DNA of 5,844 bases from an uncultured Eubacteriales bacterium (GTDB lineage Bacteria > Bacillota > Clostridia > Oscillospirales > CAG-272): contig CABPZV010000133.1 of assembly GCA_902462015.1 (NCBI GenBank), positions 1 through 5,844 on the forward strand. The letters are read 5' to 3'. Below, in pieces: positions 1-5,814 of this stretch. Positions within the stretch are counted from its first letter, which is position 1, and every line of letters starts with the position of its first letter. The notes under the pieces are model-generated. The model did no database searches. It saw nothing but the letters and a program-made list of their open reading frames with translations, and was not told the origin of the DNA. Both the position numbers and the translations under genes were made by a program.

Positions 1-627
1 ATCGGTTGCTTTTGCAGCGATTTCAATGTCTGCCCCCTTGTTTGGCAGAATCGTATAGGTTAACTGCTTGTTATTGCCTACATTGGCAACAGTCGCACCG
101 TCCGCCTTGATATTATTGCATTTATCGGTATCAAGTGTAACGGATGCCTGCAAAGCATAGCCTTCAAAGAAGTTACCTATGCAATCTGCATTTTCAGTGA
201 TATTGATGGTAATTTTCAAATTGCCGCTTTTGCCTGCAATGTCCGAAGCCTCATATTCTTTGCCGTCCATATAATAACGAATAGCAATATTCCACGGCAT
301 TACGTTACTGTCGAGCTTACCTTCATAATATAACTTTCCGGCTTTTGCATCAATCGTAACTGTTTCACCGGAATAATCGATTTTATCGGTAGTGGTCATA
401 TTACGAAGATTTTCGTATTTGCCGTAGTCGATGATTTGTCCGTTTTTATCAAGGTCGAAAATGTTGACCACATTGATTTCTTTCACCGAGCCATCGGCAT
501 TCAGGTTGATATATACAACCTCTTCTTTCGGAGTGTTCTCTTCTTCAGCAAAAGCCGAGAGAGGCATTATGCTGACCATAAGCAGTGCGGCGAGCAATGT
601 CGCTATTATTCTTTTAATATGTTTCAT
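1..627 (-). CDS. Secreted YhgE/heptad-repeat-like envelope protein, N-terminal part (runs off left edge)
   Basis: The reading frame opens with ATG at 627 and stays open for 209 codons to the window edge, so the stop is not seen. Residues 1-27 are a typical Sec signal peptide: MKHIKR, a hydrophobic core of about 15 residues, then AFA before an acidic mature start EEE, so cleavage is likely after residue 27. The visible mature part is polar and beta-rich (YINLNADGSVKEI near 39-51), with no membrane segment. The start overlaps the MMPL stop as ATGA and has AAAGGTGG 7 bases upstream, indicating coupled translation. From memory, clostridial proteins with this N-terminus next to MMPL transporters continue into repeats of the form LxxGxxx and a C-terminal membrane anchor, as in YhgE/Pip-like proteins. 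That part lies outside the window and is inferred. Likely role: extracytoplasmic partner of the transporter. The signal peptide and gene are certain; the family is moderately sure. Confidence 0.8.
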   Translation of the reverse strand, partial: MKHIKRIIATLLAALLMVSIMPLSAFAEEENTPKEEVVYINLNADGSVKEINVVNIFDLDKNGQIIDYGKYENLRNMTTTDKIDYSGETVTIDAKAGKLYYEGKLDSNVMPWNIAIRYYMDGKEYEASDIAGKSGNLKITINITENADCIGNFFEGYALQASVTLDTDKCNNIKADGATVANVGNNKQLTYTILPNKGADIEIAAKATD

Positions 628-2681
628 TTTACTGCCACCTTTCTTTTCGTTTTATTTTTAATAATCATACCGTCACAAATGTATAGCAGACCCGGTAAAA
701 CAAAGAGCACGATTGCAAGGGAGAAGATAGCACCTCTGCCCACGAATATACCAAGCTGGGCAAGCAGCTGATTGGAGGACATCCAGCCAAGTAGGAAGCC
801 AACAACCGTAAGAACACTTCCGGAGGTCATAATAGATACAAATACATCTGAAAGAGTCTGTATAACGGCAGATCTCTTTTCAAGCGATTGCCTGTTCTCA
901 CGGTAGCGGTCAGTCATCAGAATGGCGTAGTCAACTGTAGCACCAAGCTGTATCGAGCTGATAATCAGATAGGCAAGATAGTAAATCGGCTTATCTGAAA
1001 AATACGGAACGGATAGGTTGAGCCAAATTGCTGTTTCAATAGAAAGAACGAGGATAAACGGCAGCGGTATAGATTTCAAGGTGATCAGTAACACCAAAAA
1101 TACTGCGCCAATTGCAACCAAGTTAACAAGCACCATATCAGCCGTAATCGTTTCTTTCAGATCGTAGGTGCTGACACCTTCACCTGCAAGATAGTTGTTA
1201 TCGGGATAATACTTATCTGCGATTTCCCTTATATTTTCTACAAGGGTAAAGGTACTATCTCCCTCATAAGGCACATCCACCGACAGCACCATACGACTAT
1301 AGTTTTCACCCTCTAACTGTGAAAGGGCATCTGCATCCAGATAAGCATTCGGAATTTCAGCGCCTACAATATCTATATAGGAAATAATGCTTGTAATCTC
1401 CGGTAGAGTGTGAAGCTCATTCGACAGGGCTTTTTGGGTTGCCGTATTGCCTTTTGGCACAAGCAGTACATAGGTATCAATTTTCCCAAATACATTTTCG
1501 ATTGCTTTGGTGTCCTTTCCATACTGAGAATTTTCACCAAGGATCTCCGAAGAACCGTAAAGATAATCGTTTGCATTGGAGCCGAGATAGGAAGGTACGA
1601 TAAGAATTGTAAAAATACAGACCATCGGAATAGCGATTTTATGTACCGCTTTTCCAAAGCCCTTAAACGATGGCATAAAGGATCTGTGTTTTGTTTTGTC
1701 CAGCCACTTATATGTGCAGAGAATCAGTGCCGGCATAAACACAAATACTGTAATCAAACTGATTGCAATACCCTTGGCAAGCGCAAGACCGAGGTCTGCG
1801 CCCAGTCGGAACTGCATCAGAACGAGAGCAATAAATCCGATAACGGTAGTTAGTCCGCTTGACAGTATTGACGAAGTGGATTTGCAGAGAGCATCTACCA
1901 TAGCACTTTGGGCATCGGCATTTTCTTTGCGACATTCCTCAAAGCGATGAAGCAGGAAAACCGAATAGTCAAGGGACACGGCAAGCTGTAGCACACTTCC
2001 TGCAGCATTGGTAACGAAGGAAATTTCACCAAAAATTAAATTACTTCCATTGTTCAGCATAATGGCGACGCCGAGTCCTGCAAGAACGATGATGGGCTCG
2101 ATCCACGAGGTCGTTGTCAGAATCAGTACCAACAGCACAAAGGCAACGGCTATTACCGTAATTTTCAATATTTCTGATACGGTATTTGTAGTCGCATCTG
2201 CCGTGGATATAGCAGAGCCGGTCACAGCGTTTTCCTCTCCGATAAGAGAACGAATATCCTCAGTTGCGGTAATTCTATGCTCCTCGTCAATCGTTACGGT
2301 AAAGAGTGCATTATTATCTTTGTAATAAGTTTCTACTGCATCGGAATCGAGGGTTGAAAGAGGAACGGTTATATTCATTGCATCATCCATCCAAGTCACA
2401 TCTGATACCCCTTTAATGGCTTTCAGTTTATCCTTGTATTCTAATGCTTCAGGGATGGTAACATCCTTTATCATGACACGGGCATTCGGTATGCCGCCGT
2501 CAAATTCTTCACCCATTATGTCTATTGATACCGTTGATTTTGTTTTTTCGGGCAGATAATCGGTCATATCGTAGTTTACGGAAACCAACTGACCGCACAG
2601 TAAAGAAATAACAAAGGCAACTGCAAACAGTATGAGTATAAGCTTTCTTCTGTTAACGATACCGGCATAGAATTTTCTCAC
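624..2681 (-). CDS. MMPL/RND-family membrane transporter, 685 aa
   Basis: This is a proton-driven export pump of the MMPL branch of the RND superfamily, located in the cytoplasmic membrane. The protein shows the duplicated layout of the family. TM1 is near 12-32, an outside domain spans about 34-172, and five membrane segments lie at 173-325. TM7 is near 345-366, a second outside domain spans about 367-512, and five more segments lie at 513-668. Each half has the Asp-Tyr pair in its fourth segment (D238-Y239 in SLDYSVFLLHRFEE, D584-Y585 in ATVDYAILMTDRYRE). In MmpL3 the equivalent pairs relay protons, so the pump appears intact. The start is GTG at 2681, fixed by a GTGA overlap with the upstream stop and by AAGGGGAG about 11 bases before it. 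Its end overlaps the next start as ATGA. Relatives move lipids, fatty acids or hydrophobic drugs; the substrate here cannot be read from the sequence. Confidence 0.95.
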   Translation of the reverse strand: MRKFYAGIVNRRKLILILFAVAFVISLLCGQLVSVNYDMTDYLPEKTKSTVSIDIMGEEFDGGIPNARVMIKDVTIPEALEYKDKLKAIKGVSDVTWMDDAMNITVPLSTLDSDAVETYYKDNNALFTVTIDEEHRITATEDIRSLIGEENAVTGSAISTADATTNTVSEILKITVIAVAFVLLVLILTTTSWIEPIIVLAGLGVAIMLNNGSNLIFGEISFVTNAAGSVLQLAVSLDYSVFLLHRFEECRKENADAQSAMVDALCKSTSSILSSGLTTVIGFIALVLMQFRLGADLGLALAKGIAISLITVFVFMPALILCTYKWLDKTKHRSFMPSFKGFGKAVHKIAIPMVCIFTILIVPSYLGSNANDYLYGSSEILGENSQYGKDTKAIENVFGKIDTYVLLVPKGNTATQKALSNELHTLPEITSIISYIDIVGAEIPNAYLDADALSQLEGENYSRMVLSVDVPYEGDSTFTLVENIREIADKYYPDNNYLAGEGVSTYDLKETITADMVLVNLVAIGAVFLVLLITLKSIPLPFILVLSIETAIWLNLSVPYFSDKPIYYLAYLIISSIQLGATVDYAILMTDRYRENRQSLEKRSAVIQTLSDVFVSIMTSGSVLTVVGFLLGWMSSNQLLAQLGIFVGRGAIFSLAIVLFVLPGLLYICDGMIIKNKTKRKVAVK

Positions 2682-2989
2682 TTTGTATCACGCTCCCCTT
2701 GCTTACGAAGCTGCCCCATGATTTCGTAATATCCGCAATCGCCTTTAACAGCTAAACGCAGAGTATCCCAATCAATAGTTCCATCAGCGGTAAAGTTCAC
2801 CGACTGCATAAGCGTAATAAACTTTCCCTTCAAAGAACAGTTTCCGTTTTCATCCACAATGCCTTCAATTGGCTCCGTGTGTCCGAACATCGAAAGAAAA
2901 CCGGTGAGTTTTCCGTTTTCAATCTTCGCCTTTAGTTCTCCTTTTCTCTTTCCCAAAGGGGTATTCATTAAAACATCGTAGATTTTCAT
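2678..2989 (-). CDS. Small beta-rich protein of unknown function, first gene of the MMPL operon, 103 aa
   Basis: I do not recognise a named family. The open frame extends upstream to 3202, but the true start is ATG at 2989: a perfect AGGAGG lies 7 bases before it (site at 2996-3003), and the upstream extension crosses the control region. The product begins MKIYDVLMNTPLG, has no signal peptide or membrane segment, and is probably cytoplasmic. It reads as a run of beta strands separated by Gly/Asp turns: GELKAKIENGKLTG (37-ish onward from residue 17), IEGIVDENGNCSLKG, VNFTADGTIDWDTLRL, and a final YYEIMGQL. This suggests a small meander or barrel that could bind a hydrophobic ligand. Its stop overlaps the GTG start of the MMPL gene by 4 bases, so it is probably made in step with the pump. 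A regulatory or ligand-handling role for the pump is inference. Confidence 0.8.
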   Translation of the reverse strand: MKIYDVLMNTPLGKRKGELKAKIENGKLTGFLSMFGHTEPIEGIVDENGNCSLKGKFITLMQSVNFTADGTIDWDTLRLAVKGDCGYYEIMGQLRKQGERDTK

Positions 2990-3016
2990 ATGGTTACCTC
3001 CTGTTTTGTTCGCTTT

Positions 3017-3045
3017 AGTATAATCTGAAATTGAAAAGCATAACA
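3017..3045 (-). promoter_or_regulatory. Candidate promoter of the MMPL operon (good -10, poor -35)
   Basis: On the minus strand TATACT (3022-3017) matches a sigma-A -10 box and lies 27 bases before the operon's first start codon. At a 17-bp spacing the -35 position reads TGTTAT (3045-3040), a poor match. TTGACC at 3052-3047 is a good -35 sequence but sits 24 bp from the -10, too far for normal use. A weak -35 beside a palindrome would fit an activated promoter, but this is inference. Confidence 0.45.
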
Positions 3046-3052
3046 CGGTCAA

Positions 3053-3070
3053 TACACACAATTTTGTGTA
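3053..3070. promoter_or_regulatory. 18-bp palindrome, candidate operator on the operon side
   Basis: TACACA, six bases, TGTGTA form a perfect interrupted palindrome; within it ACACAA-TT-TTGTGT is also symmetric. Size and symmetry suit a dimeric TetR-type repressor or activator. Its centre is near position -51 relative to the expected start of operon transcription, just upstream of the weak -35 box. Confidence 0.4.
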
Positions 3071-3075
3071 AATTT

Positions 3076-3093
3076 GGGACAAACAAGGGACAA
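3076..3093 (+). repeat. Two direct GGGACAA repeats in the divergent control region
   Basis: GGGACAA occurs at 3076-3082 and again at 3087-3093, 11 bp apart (about one helical turn). The core GGACAA recurs at 3155-3160 and inverted at 3134-3139. Four copies within 85 bp of a divergent regulatory region suggest binding sites for a regulator, most simply the adjacent TetR-family protein. Confidence 0.45.
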
Positions 3094-3133
3094 TTGACGG
3101 TCGAATATCTATTTGCCCCACAAATGTTGCATA

Positions 3134-3160
3134 TTGTCCGTTGAATGTTTTGCCGGACAA
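3134..3160. promoter_or_regulatory. Inverted repeat TTGTCCG-N13-CGGACAA, candidate autoregulatory operator
   Basis: The 7-bp arms at 3134-3140 and 3154-3160 are perfectly complementary and lie 20 bp apart centre to centre, so both face the same side of the helix. The left arm abuts the tetR -35 box (3141) and the right arm lies in its -35/-10 spacer, so a bound protein would block tetR transcription. Direct autorepression is inferred from this overlap. Confidence 0.5.
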
Positions 3161-3169
3161 GTGTATAGT
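3141..3169 (+). promoter_or_regulatory. Promoter of the tetR-type gene
   Basis: TTGAAT (3141-3146), a 17-bp spacer and TATAGT (3164-3169) form a good sigma-A promoter. Transcription would start near 3176, giving a very short leader of about 18 bases containing the GGAGGT ribosome site. Confidence 0.6.
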
Positions 3170-3193
3170 AAATAACAAGAACGGAGGTAGCGT

Positions 3194-3766
3194 ATGAAAC
3201 ACGAAGTTACGACTTACAACACGAAAAAATCGCTTGCAGAGTCTTTGAAAAAGACAATGAAAACTAAAGTCTTTTCAAAAATTACTGTAAGCGAAATTAT
3301 AAACGACTGCGGAGTGAACCGAAAAACCTTTTACTATCACTTTGAAGATATTTACGCTCTGTTAAAATGGATGTTTGAGGAAGAAGCCATTGAGGTGGTA
3401 AAGCATTTTGATTTACTTGTGAATTACGAAGAAGCAATCCGATTTGTCATGAACTATGTGGATGAGAACGACTATATCATAAGCTGTGCCTATGATTCAA
3501 TCGGCAGGGATGAAATGAAACGCTTCTTCTATGCCGACTTTATGGGTGTGGTCACATCCGTAATTGATGCTGCAGAAGCGAATTTCGATAAGAAAATCGA
3601 TCCTGATTTAAAAAACTATGTGGCTAAATTCTATACTGAAGCCATTTCCGGCATGCTTATCGACTGGGCGAAAGAGAAGGATAAAAGCGATCGAGAAAAA
3701 ATCGTTGGCTACCTGACAGCTATCATAGAAACGGCACTTGAAAGCATGAAACTACATAACAAATAA
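3194..3766 (+). CDS. TetR/AcrR-family transcriptional regulator (DhaS-like type), 190 aa
   Basis: This is a dimeric DNA-binding regulator and probably controls the divergent MMPL operon and itself. The N-terminal helix-turn-helix spans about residues 12-58: helices around SLAESLKKTMK, then FSKITVSEIINDCGVNRKTFYYHFEDIYALLKW. The FSKITVSEI..CGVNRKTFYYHF pattern is characteristic of the TetR subgroup that includes DhaS, an activator. The rest (60-190) is an all-helical ligand or dimerisation domain with little conservation visible, and the length is normal. ATG at 3194 is supported by GGAGGT at 3183-3188, six to seven bases upstream, and a promoter at 3141-3169. The gene is followed 2 bases after its stop by a strong hairpin. 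The ligand is unknown; a substrate of the pump is a natural guess. Whether it represses or activates the operon cannot be decided from sequence. Confidence 0.93.
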   Translation: MKHEVTTYNTKKSLAESLKKTMKTKVFSKITVSEIINDCGVNRKTFYYHFEDIYALLKWMFEEEAIEVVKHFDLLVNYEEAIRFVMNYVDENDYIISCAYDSIGRDEMKRFFYADFMGVVTSVIDAAEANFDKKIDPDLKNYVAKFYTEAISGMLIDWAKEKDKSDREKIVGYLTAIIETALESMKLHNK

Positions 3767-3768
3767 AA

Positions 3769-3806
3769 AACGGCGGCAGAAAGGTGTTAATCTCCCTGCC
3801 GCCGTT
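3769..3806. terminator. Bidirectional intrinsic terminator between tetR and the tnpV remnant
   Basis: Perfect 11-bp arms, AACGGCGGCAG (3769-3779) and CTGCCGCCGTT (3796-3806), enclose a 16-base loop. On the minus strand the stem is followed by TTTTTTATTT, an excellent terminator for transcripts from the HAD/tnpV side. On the plus strand the tail is TTGTCAGTT, so termination of tetR is probably weaker. Confidence 0.85.
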
Positions 3807-3811
3807 GTCAG

Positions 3812-4081
3812 TTAGGTATAAATCAAATCAGCATTTACAATTTCAGTAGCTCTGTTGCGGATATTATTCATCCGACCAACCCCTTCCATTTGATTATCCG
3901 CCTTGAATTGTTCGGTCACACCCTCACGCCCTGTCATTTGTTTTACGAGCCGGAAAAACATATCCTCAGCCTGCTTGTCGAGGGCAGCGAGATAGGCGTT
4001 CAGTTTGCTGCTTGTCAGCAGATTGGTGTATAACACCTTTCTGCGCCGCTTAATATACCGTAAATGGCGCTGTCCCCACAA
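3812..4081 (-). pseudogene. tnpV: TnpV transposon-encoded protein, N-terminally truncated remnant (89 codons)
   Basis: The sequence WGQRHLRYIKRRRKVLYTNLL, the following KLNAYLAALDKQAE, the ITEQ-like VTEQFKADNQMEGVGRMNNIR and the end EIVNADLIY are the hallmarks of TnpV, a small protein of unknown function carried by Tn4451-like and other clostridial mobile elements. Intact members are about 115-125 residues and have roughly 30 more residues, including a PDL-type segment, before the WGQRHL block; these are missing. The first possible in-frame start is TTG at 4081. Upstream, the frame continues as non-homologous sequence into the HAD gene's 3' end, placing the break at about 4082-4090. AAAGGAAG 8 bases before the TTG might allow weak translation. 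The C-terminus and stop are intact, and the gene ends 6 bases before the terminator hairpin. It marks a decayed mobile element. Family assignment is firm; truncation is firm; function is unknown. Confidence 0.82.
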
Positions 4082-4095
4082 GTATATTGCTTCCT

Positions 4096-4893
4096 TTAAG
4101 AGAGAAGGGCATAAATCAGACCGGCTATGTCATCATATACCGCCGAGGCTGCTGATTTAACCTCGTCTTTCCCTGAAGATACGGCGCATCCGTTAAAATC
4201 TTTAATCATATCTATGTCGTTGTAATTATCTCCGATTGGTGTTATCGCACTATATGGAATTCGGTATATTTCCGAAAGCGCACGGAGACTTTGTGATTTT
4301 CCTGCCCCGGCGCATGGAATATCTACGCATTGTTCGTTTCTGTATGCGGTTATATAGTCTCCGAATAAACTGTTTATTTGATTAGTGTAAAGTTCTGCGT
4401 TTTCTGCATTTTCAAATGCAGTGTGAATTATATTGAATCCTGAACCGTGTGAAAAATTTTCAGGTGTGACGTACAGCCGTCCTGTTTCATCAGTTTGGCC
4501 GGCTTTATAGCGGCTGTTTAAACCGGTCGGTATACCAAGCATTTCCATTCCGCAGCTTCGCGACAGCCAGAGTGGATTCCTTTTAAGAATAAAATCGGTT
4601 AGTTCGGGAAGTCGAGAAGTGTCCGCTGTATTGCTCCATACGCATTTGCCGTCTGAGTCAAGCATGTAAGCTCCTGAGCAGCAGATTATAAAGTCGAGAG
4701 ATATCTCGGCCGCCCTTTCGGCCGCTTTTTTTGCAGCGTAAAGGTCTCTGCCGGTTACAAGTCCGAAAAGATTTCCTTTTTTCTGCCATATCTTGATTGA
4801 TTCCGAATCCGCATACGTGACAGATGCCTCCCGCATCAAAGTACCGTCGAAATCACTTGCAATTATTCTTAGCGTTTTATTTTTTATTTTCAT
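4096..4893 (-). CDS. Cof-type HAD-superfamily phosphatase (class IIB), 265 aa
   Basis: This is a cytoplasmic phosphohydrolase of the Hydrolase_3/Cof group, whose members dephosphorylate sugar phosphates, nucleotides or cofactor precursors through an aspartyl-phosphate intermediate and Mg2+. All four motifs are present. Motif I is DFDGTL with nucleophile D14 and acid/base D16, motif II is VTGR with T47, motif III has the lysine K199 in GAGKSQSL, and motif IV is GDNYNDIDMI with metal ligands D222 and D226. The region between about 80 and 190 is the C2 cap that sets substrate choice. Length is normal for the family, so the gene looks complete and functional. ATG at 4893 is required to keep motif I at its usual place. 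Its ribosome site is weak (AAAAGG, about 12 bases upstream) and the start overlaps an upstream stop as ATGA. The substrate cannot be predicted. Transcription probably runs on through the tnpV remnant to the hairpin at 3769-3806. Confidence 0.93.
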   Translation of the reverse strand: MKIKNKTLRIIASDFDGTLMREASVTYADSESIKIWQKKGNLFGLVTGRDLYAAKKAAERAAEISLDFIICCSGAYMLDSDGKCVWSNTADTSRLPELTDFILKRNPLWLSRSCGMEMLGIPTGLNSRYKAGQTDETGRLYVTPENFSHGSGFNIIHTAFENAENAELYTNQINSLFGDYITAYRNEQCVDIPCAGAGKSQSLRALSEIYRIPYSAITPIGDNYNDIDMIKDFNGCAVSSGKDEVKSAASAVYDDIAGLIYALLS

Positions 4894-5063
4894 TTTTTGA
4901 CTATACCTTTTGCATATACTTGGAATTTTGCCGGTCTCATCTTCCGTGAGATTCCGTTATTTCTTACCGTCAGGGCATAAAACTTTGCTGTGTTTTTCGG
5001 ATACAGCGTGAAGGACTTTCTTTCGGAGCCGTATTCCTCGTCTTGATTAAATAACTTTTGCGA
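4890..5063 (-). other. Leader of the HAD gene containing a coding-like stretch without a start (possible gene remnant)
   Basis: This is the stretch between the predicted transcription start and the HAD start codon. One frame is open to a TGA at 4892-4890 that overlaps the HAD ATG. From about 5042 down to 4890 it has codon use like a real gene (many third-position C/G, peptide DEEYGSERKSFTLYP and onward to AKFQVYAKGIVKK). There is no ATG/GTG/TTG with a ribosome site at its head. The frame stays open further upstream to an ATG at 5225, but that ATG has no ribosome site and precedes the promoter, and the intervening sequence is A/T-rich filler. I do not recognise the peptide. It could be the 3' end of a lost gene or a structured leader: GGAAT/ATTCC and TCTCA/TGAGA can pair within 4922-4955. 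Both readings are weak. Confidence 0.35.
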
Positions 5064-5070
5064 CCTGATA

Positions 5071-5099
5071 ATTTTATCATATATTTTATTAATATTCAA
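5071..5099 (-). promoter_or_regulatory. Promoter for the HAD gene
   Basis: On the minus strand TTGAAT (5099-5094), a 17-bp spacer and TAAAAT (5076-5071) form a good sigma-A promoter. Transcription would start near 5064, leaving a leader of about 170 bases before the HAD ATG, long enough to hold regulatory RNA or a small gene. Confidence 0.55.
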
Positions 5100-5215
5100 T
5101 ATTTGTTCTGAAATAATGTAAATGTTATACGTTCGTATTGCGTGAAACTTTGATTTGAATGATTTTCTTTTGAATATTCGGCGTATAAAAAATGGCAGAA
5201 TGCAAATAATTTCTT

Positions 5216-5244
5216 TTGACAGCATTTAAGACAGAATTTATATT
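5216..5244 (+). promoter_or_regulatory. Near-consensus promoter of the ferritin-like gene
   Basis: Consensus TTGACA (5216-5221), a 17-bp spacer and TATATT (5239-5244) predict a strong constitutive sigma-A promoter with a start near 5251 and a leader of about 30 bases. The 5100-5215 stretch between this and the HAD promoter is A/T-rich and shows nothing else I can support. Confidence 0.7.
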
Positions 5245-5281
5245 AAATATATTATAGTGAAAAATCAGAAAGGAAAACACA

Positions 5282-5731
5282 ATGCAGACACAGGCTAAGA
5301 CATTAAAGGATGATGTGATGCTTCTCGGTTTTATATACCAGAATGCACGTATGGGTATTACCGGCATTAATCAGATTCGCAGTTCGGTAAGTGACGATAA
5401 GCTCATGGAGCTTATTAACCGTCAATATTCAAAATATGATGAATTTGTCACAAAGTCCGCTGAGGAACTTCGCAATCTCGGAGAAAAGCCGGAAGATATC
5501 AGTCCCATGGCAAAAGTTGGTTCATTTTTGTCTTCAAAATATAATACAGCTGTAGATTCCAGCACCTCACACATAGCGGAAATGATGATTCAGGGAACCG
5601 AGATGGGAGTAACAAAACTGATTCAAAAGCTAAATTCAATTTCTGACTGCTCAAGTAAGTACAGGAGATTTGCTCAAGAGCTTATAGATTACGAGACGAA
5701 AAGCGTAGAGGATTTAAAGGCATTTCTTTAA
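5282..5731 (+). CDS. Uncharacterised helical, ferritin-like protein, 149 aa
   Basis: This is a small soluble protein with no signal peptide or membrane segment and an almost entirely helical composition, consistent with a four-helix bundle: about 8-34, 37-67, 92-119 and 124-149. The segments FIYQNARMGITGI, EELRNLGEKPEDISPMAKVGSFLS and HIAEMMIQGTEMGVTKLI match, from memory, a widespread family of unannotated clostridial proteins related to the ferritin/rubrerythrin fold. Carboxylates and one histidine that could face the bundle core include E62, H97, E100 (HxxE), E107 and E133. A full di-iron ligand set is not obvious, so metal binding is unproven. ATG at 5282 has AAAGGA 7 bases upstream and a near-consensus promoter. 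It is a single-gene unit with its own terminator, divergent from the HAD gene. Function is unknown; a metal, stress or storage role is only a guess from the fold. Confidence 0.85.
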   Translation: MQTQAKTLKDDVMLLGFIYQNARMGITGINQIRSSVSDDKLMELINRQYSKYDEFVTKSAEELRNLGEKPEDISPMAKVGSFLSSKYNTAVDSSTSHIAEMMIQGTEMGVTKLIQKLNSISDCSSKYRRFAQELIDYETKSVEDLKAFL

Positions 5732-5739
5732 TGTAAATT

Positions 5740-5782
5740 AAAATTCTGCTCTGCCATATTTTTGCAGCGAGCAGAATTTTTT
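5740..5782 (+). terminator. Intrinsic terminator of the ferritin-like gene
   Basis: AAAATTCTGCTC (5740-5751) pairs with GAGCAGAATTTT (5769-5780), with TGC/GCA pairing possible inside the loop, followed by six T on the plus strand. It begins 8 bases after the stop codon. A-rich sequence on the other side would allow some termination in the minus direction too. Confidence 0.85.
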
Positions 5783-5814
5783 ATTTGTTTGGATTATAAC
5801 TTAGGCGAGATGTC

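Noticed and set aside
431..771. Two overlapping plus-strand open frames of 76 and 111 codons
   Set aside because: They lie antisense to the end of the MMPL gene and the start of the secreted-protein gene, have no ribosome site, and are explained by those real genes.
1373..2325. Several open frames of 75-147 codons on both strands
   Set aside because: All fall inside the MMPL gene, whose protein is clearly a complete transporter; the alternatives show cysteine/arginine-rich shadow composition and no start signals.
3001..3193. Repeats in the divergent region as a CRISPR array
   Set aside because: The repeat unit is only 6-7 bases, mixed in orientation and irregularly spaced; operators are the simpler reading.
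2990..3202. N-terminal 71-codon extension of the small beta protein
   Set aside because: It runs through the divergent control region, has no ribosome site at 3202, and the perfect AGGAGG with ATG at 2989 marks the true start.
4894..5063. Known riboswitch class in the HAD leader
   Set aside because: I compared it mentally with c-di-GMP, THF and similar aptamers and saw none of their conserved core sequences.
5064..5225. Upstream half of a 111-codon minus-strand frame as a real gene start
   Set aside because: The ATG at 5225 has no ribosome site, the stretch covers the promoter at 5071-5099, and the peptide is Lys/Ile/Asn-rich noise.
5125..5367. 80-codon minus-strand frame opposite the ferritin-like gene start
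   Set aside because: It overlaps the 5' end and promoter of a well-supported gene, has no ribosome site, and reads as A/T-rich hydrophobic filler.
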